Below are positions 30,613-32,962 of a stretch of DNA of 32,962 bases, piece by piece. The notes below the pieces were generated by a model. That model saw nothing but the letters and a program-made list of their open reading frames with translations, did not search any database and was not told where the DNA came from. The translations under genes and the position numbers were made by a program. The stretch spans positions 1 to 32,962 of the forward strand of contig DATLWR010000086.1 of assembly GCA_035576205.1 (NCBI GenBank). Direction: 5' to 3'. Position 1 is the first letter of the stretch; each line of letters opens with the position of its first letter. The stretch comes from DATLWR01 sp035576205 (lineage in GTDB: Bacteria; Pseudomonadota; Zetaproteobacteria; Mariprofundales; Mariprofundaceae).

Positions 30613-31317
30613 TTAAGTAGCAGTCGTCAAATCCAGGGCATGTCTCAGGCTGCCAATAAATGCTTCGGGTGAAGTCGAGATGACTTCAGCGGGCACTTCG
30701 AACTTTTTGGTCAGCCGATCGAAGTCTTCGAATCCATACGACACGATGAAGGGATGGATGCCGGAGCGGATGGCTGCCAGATAATCGCTGTGTTCATCCC
30801 CGCACGCATATGCACGTGCGGGATGGATCGAAAAGGATTCCCGGACCTGCTTCATATGAATGGACTTGTCCCCCCTGACGGGGATGCAGGTAAAAAAGTC
30901 GAATGCATCCGGGTCGATATCGTGACGCCGAAAGAGGTATTTCAGGGTTTCCTCGGGTTCATGGGTCACATTTCTGCTAATCACGCCCATCCGAATCCCC
31001 GGGGCTGACGAAACGGTGCGCAACAGGGTATCCATGCCGGGAAACAGGCGGGCTTCGTGGCGATAGACCTCGGTCAGTGTGTTGAGAAGTTTTTTCCGGC
31101 TTTGCTTGCCAAACTGGCGGCGCAAATTTTTCGGGAATTCGCGCAGCCCGCCCAGATACTTGAGAATATTGCGGCGCTTCTGGAATCGTTCCAGGTCGCC
31201 GAGGTTCATGCCGTGTCGCTGAAACGTCAGGTCGATCGCATGGAAGGCGTCCACGGTCGTACCGTCCACATCGAAGAAGACCAGACGATCCCGCGTATTG
31301 GATTGATTCGTGCGCAT
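30613..31317 (-). CDS. HAD-superfamily hydrolase
   Basis: A 234-residue HAD phosphatase. Motif I is LVFFDVDGTTVDAFHAIDLTFQRHG, motif II is MGVISRNVTHEP, the lysine is in GDKSIHMKQV, and the metal acids are in YACGDEHSDYLAAIRSG. The insertion between motifs I and II is basic (RRNILKYLGGLREFPKNLRRQFGKQSRKKL), as a helical cap might be. I place the start at ATG 31317; a GTG at 31344 would lie inside the likely promoter. GC is lower than around it (three 60-base lines counted by hand gave 53, 57 and 47%), and the gene runs against both neighbours, which suggests it came with an insertion. The substrate is unknown; some phosphoglycolate phosphatase-like HADs look similar. Confidence 0.8.
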   Translation of the reverse strand: MRTNQSNTRDRLVFFDVDGTTVDAFHAIDLTFQRHGMNLGDLERFQKRRNILKYLGGLREFPKNLRRQFGKQSRKKLLNTLTEVYRHEARLFPGMDTLLRTVSSAPGIRMGVISRNVTHEPEETLKYLFRRHDIDPDAFDFFTCIPVRGDKSIHMKQVRESFSIHPARAYACGDEHSDYLAAIRSGIHPFIVSYGFEDFDRLTKKFEVPAEVISTSPEAFIGSLRHALDLTTAT

Positions 31318-31328
31318 AAGTTGTCCGA

Positions 31329-31357
31329 ATGATAGGCGTTTCACGCAGGTTTTTCAG
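31329..31357 (-). promoter_or_regulatory. Likely promoter of the minus-strand HAD gene
   Basis: On the minus strand CTGAAA (31352-31357, four of six to -35) is followed after exactly 17 bases by TATCAT (31329-31334, five of six to -10). The -10 ends 11 bases before ATG 31317, giving a leader of only about four bases, and no SD is present. Confidence 0.45.
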
Positions 31358-31420
31358 TGACACGTCAGTATGCATGCCGCACGGAATTCCGGACCGTTTT
31401 TTCATGCGGCGACAGCAAAC

Positions 31421-31449
31421 TCAGCAAAGCGGCGGTTTTGGACTATAGT
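31421..31449 (+). promoter_or_regulatory. Possible promoter of the DUF2157 gene
   Basis: TATAGT (31444-31449, five of six to -10) lies inside the perfect ten-base palindrome GACTATAGTC (31441-31450). The -35 position 17 bases upstream (TCAGCA) is poor. Transcription would begin near 31456, about 24 bases before the start codon. The ten-base palindrome CGGAATTCCG (31382-31391) lies further upstream. Confidence 0.38.
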
Positions 31450-31479
31450 CATCCTTTCAACGGGTCGTGGGGAGGATGC

Positions 31480-32895
31480 ATGCTCGAATTGCTGATCTTG
31501 CTGCTCATTATCGCCGCAATTGGCGGCGGAATACGTAGCCGTGGGTTCTCGCGGCGGCTGAAACGCGAGCTGCCGAAGTGGGTGGAGACGGGGCTCGTTG
31601 CCCCCGACAAGGCGCCGCTGATCCTCGATCAGGTTGCCGCCGGCTCGCAGCGGCATTCGCTGGCGGCAATGTTCGGCATCCTTGGTGCAATCCTGCTGGG
31701 TGTCGGCGTCATCACCTTCTTTGCCGCCAACTGGCAGGAGATGCCGAAGATTCTCAAGCTTGTCGTGTTGTTCGGCGCCATGTGGGCCGCCTTTATCGCA
31801 TCAGGCATTGCGAGGGGGCGCGAGCATGGCTGGCTGGCCGAGTCGATGCTGCTGCTCGGCGTTATCCTGTTCGGCGCCAACATTATGCTGATCGCGCAGA
31901 TCTACCATATCGAGGCGCACTATCCGGATGGAGTCATGACCTGGGCGCTGGGCGGCCTGCTGACCGCCTGGCTGCTGCGTTCGCCTGCGGTGTTCGTCGC
32001 GGCGCTGCTGATCGCCGTATTGTGGAGCGGTATGGAATCGATCGACTTCTCAAAGCTGCACTGGCCGTTCCTTGTCGTGCTGGCCGGTTTCGTCTGGCTC
32101 GGTGTGCGTGAAGGCTGGGTGAGATTTTCACATCTGTTGATGGCGGCACTGCTCTTCTGGTCGGCCTTCGCCTACGCGCATTTCGTCAGCGATTACCGCA
32201 CCGCCGGTATCGTCTATCTCACGCAGACCTTCTTTCTGGTCTATCTCGGCCTGTTCATCGCCGGCCTGCACCTGGAACTCTCCGGCCGCTTCGCCGACTG
32301 GGCCGAGACGATGCGCCACTATGCTGCCGTGGCAGGGCTGGTGGCTCTGTGGGCGCTGACCTTTCCCGATATGCTGCGCGCCAAGAGTTATATCGGCGGG
32401 CAGTGGGTGCTGCGCCCGGTGGCCGATAACGATTGGCTGATCGTCAGCTTCGCGATGCTGGCGGTCGTGGCACTTCTCGGCATCTGGCACTATCGCCGTA
32501 CGCTTGAACTTGGCATGCGCGAGGATTGGCATCGCTGGGGGCAGGGAATCCTGCTGCTGGTCCTCGCCTGCCTTGCCGTGAACGTGTTCGTGCCGGGCAG
32601 CTACGGCAGCCAGATGGCTATCGCCTTCAATGCCGTCTTTTTCGCTGCCGCTCTGTGGCTCGTCTATGCCGGTGCGCATCTCGACAGCCGGCAGCTGGTC
32701 AATCTCGGCTTCCTGTTCTTCGCACTTGGTGTGCTGTCGCGCTACTTCGATATCTTCTGGAAACTTCTCGACCGCTCCTTCTTCTTCATGGCCGGTGGCC
32801 TGCTGCTGATCGCCGTGGCTGCCATCCTCGATCGCAAGCGGCGGCAGTTGATGGCATCGATGAAGAGCATCGGCAGCGTGGGAGGTGCGGCATGA
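31480..32895 (+). CDS. DUF2157 integral membrane protein
   Basis: A 471-residue inner-membrane protein of the DUF2157 type. After a first helix (MLELLILLLIIAAIGGGI) a cytoplasmic segment RRLKRELPKWVETGLVAPDKAPLILDQV follows, the characteristic N-terminal region. Then come about a dozen membrane helices with the family's FGILGAILLGVGVITFFAANWQEMPKILKLVVLFGAM and LLLGVILFGANIMLIAQIYHIEAHYPDG. No function is established for the family. ATG 31480 has GGGGAGG about five bases upstream; the longer frame from 31357 would cross the likely promoter. The stop overlaps the following gene as ATGA, fitting the usual pairing of DUF2157 with a second small membrane protein. The first 66 bases of the gene are duplicated at 30503. 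Confidence 0.9.
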   Translation: MLELLILLLIIAAIGGGIRSRGFSRRLKRELPKWVETGLVAPDKAPLILDQVAAGSQRHSLAAMFGILGAILLGVGVITFFAANWQEMPKILKLVVLFGAMWAAFIASGIARGREHGWLAESMLLLGVILFGANIMLIAQIYHIEAHYPDGVMTWALGGLLTAWLLRSPAVFVAALLIAVLWSGMESIDFSKLHWPFLVVLAGFVWLGVREGWVRFSHLLMAALLFWSAFAYAHFVSDYRTAGIVYLTQTFFLVYLGLFIAGLHLELSGRFADWAETMRHYAAVAGLVALWALTFPDMLRAKSYIGGQWVLRPVADNDWLIVSFAMLAVVALLGIWHYRRTLELGMREDWHRWGQGILLLVLACLAVNVFVPGSYGSQMAIAFNAVFFAAALWLVYAGAHLDSRQLVNLGFLFFALGVLSRYFDIFWKLLDRSFFFMAGGLLLIAVAAILDRKRRQLMASMKSIGSVGGAA

Positions 32896-32962
32896 AGCGC
32901 GAATTCAGCTCTGCACTCCGTCTCACTATCGTGGTTGTCGTCCTCACACTGGTGCTGTTCGG
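32892..32962 (+). CDS. Start of a membrane or exported protein, probable DUF2157 partner (cut by window edge)
   Basis: Only 23 codons are present: MKREFSSALRLTIVVVVLTLVLF. A basic N-terminus followed by a hydrophobic run is a membrane anchor or signal sequence. GGAGGT stands nine bases upstream and the ATG overlaps the DUF2157 stop as ATGA. In other genomes DUF2157 genes are often followed by a GDYXXLXY or DUF4401 membrane protein gene; this would be consistent, but the sequence is too short to tell. Confidence 0.65.
   Translation, partial: MKREFSSALRLTIVVVVLTLVLF

Noticed and set aside
31357..31479. Longer start for the DUF2157 protein
   Set aside because: The added 41 residues are non-conserved and cross a -10-like box; ATG 31480 has a strong SD and begins with the same residues as the truncated copy at 30503.
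1..32962. tRNA, rRNA, CRISPR arrays, restriction or toxin-antitoxin systems, prophage
   Set aside because: Looked for on both strands; no repeat array, cloverleaf, rRNA segment or recognisable defence or phage gene was seen.

Overview
The window is a gene-dense, GC-rich stretch (most lines look about 60% GC or higher) from a Gram-negative bacterium, most likely a proteobacterium of the gamma, beta or zeta type. The evidence is a rlmN next to a PilF/PilW-like TPR lipoprotein, a class I ClpS/ClpA pair, an AddB-like plus AddA-like nuclease/helicase pair, DUF1841, an OmpA-family envelope protein, an outer-membrane beta-barrel and a ribE-ribBA-ribH-nusB operon. I cannot name a species. There are no rRNA or tRNA genes, CRISPR arrays or complete insertion sequences. 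About 29 full or partial genes cover almost everything, and no gene-free stretch exceeds 300 bases.

Layout. Positions 1-2312 (minus) hold rlmN, mtnP and the TPR lipoprotein, joined by ATGA overlaps. Positions 2358-4727 (plus) hold a tight three-gene set: a circularly permuted ATP-grasp enzyme, a family-2 glycosyltransferase and a CofC-like nucleotidyl/glycosyltransferase. Positions 4714-9965 (minus) hold clpS, clpA, trmO and a zinc-ribbon/Ser-Thr-kinase/HDOD fusion. Positions 10105-14152 (plus) hold a CbbY-like HAD phosphatase, a TatD-family nuclease, DUF4438, a Nit1-like amidase, DUF1841 and a small membrane protein. A 49-residue zinc ribbon (minus, 14208-14357) lies head to head with the AddB-like/AddA-like pair (14376-20386). 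Riboflavin genes plus nusB follow (20428-23164), closed by a strong terminator. Positions 23236-26858 (minus) hold nadA, an OmpA/DUF4398-type protein and a LOG-family protein. Plus-strand outer-membrane-protein and ilvD units follow, each with its own terminator. From 29669 there is a Cache-like membrane sensor without an output domain, a scar containing a truncated copy of the start of a DUF2157 gene, a lower-GC minus-strand HAD gene, and the intact DUF2157 gene with the first codons of a partner at the right edge.

How genes work together. clpS/clpA form the N-degron adaptor and unfoldase. The AddB/AddA-like pair should process DNA double-strand breaks. ribE, ribBA and ribH make riboflavin, but ribD is not here and no FMN riboswitch is visible. 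nadA and ilvD serve NAD and branched-chain amino acid synthesis. Many neighbours overlap by 4 or 8 bases. Several starts are TTG, and several SD-less genes have a -10-like box 6-11 bases before the start codon, hinting at leaderless or near-leaderless messages.

The least ordinary items are the ATP-grasp/glycosyltransferase/CofC-like cassette, the zinc-ribbon-kinase-HDOD fusion in the clp operon, the insertion scar at 30.5-31.5 kb, two low-GC islands inside conserved genes, and a perfect 16-bp palindrome over the likely riboflavin promoter. Family names are from motif recognition by eye; no database was searched.
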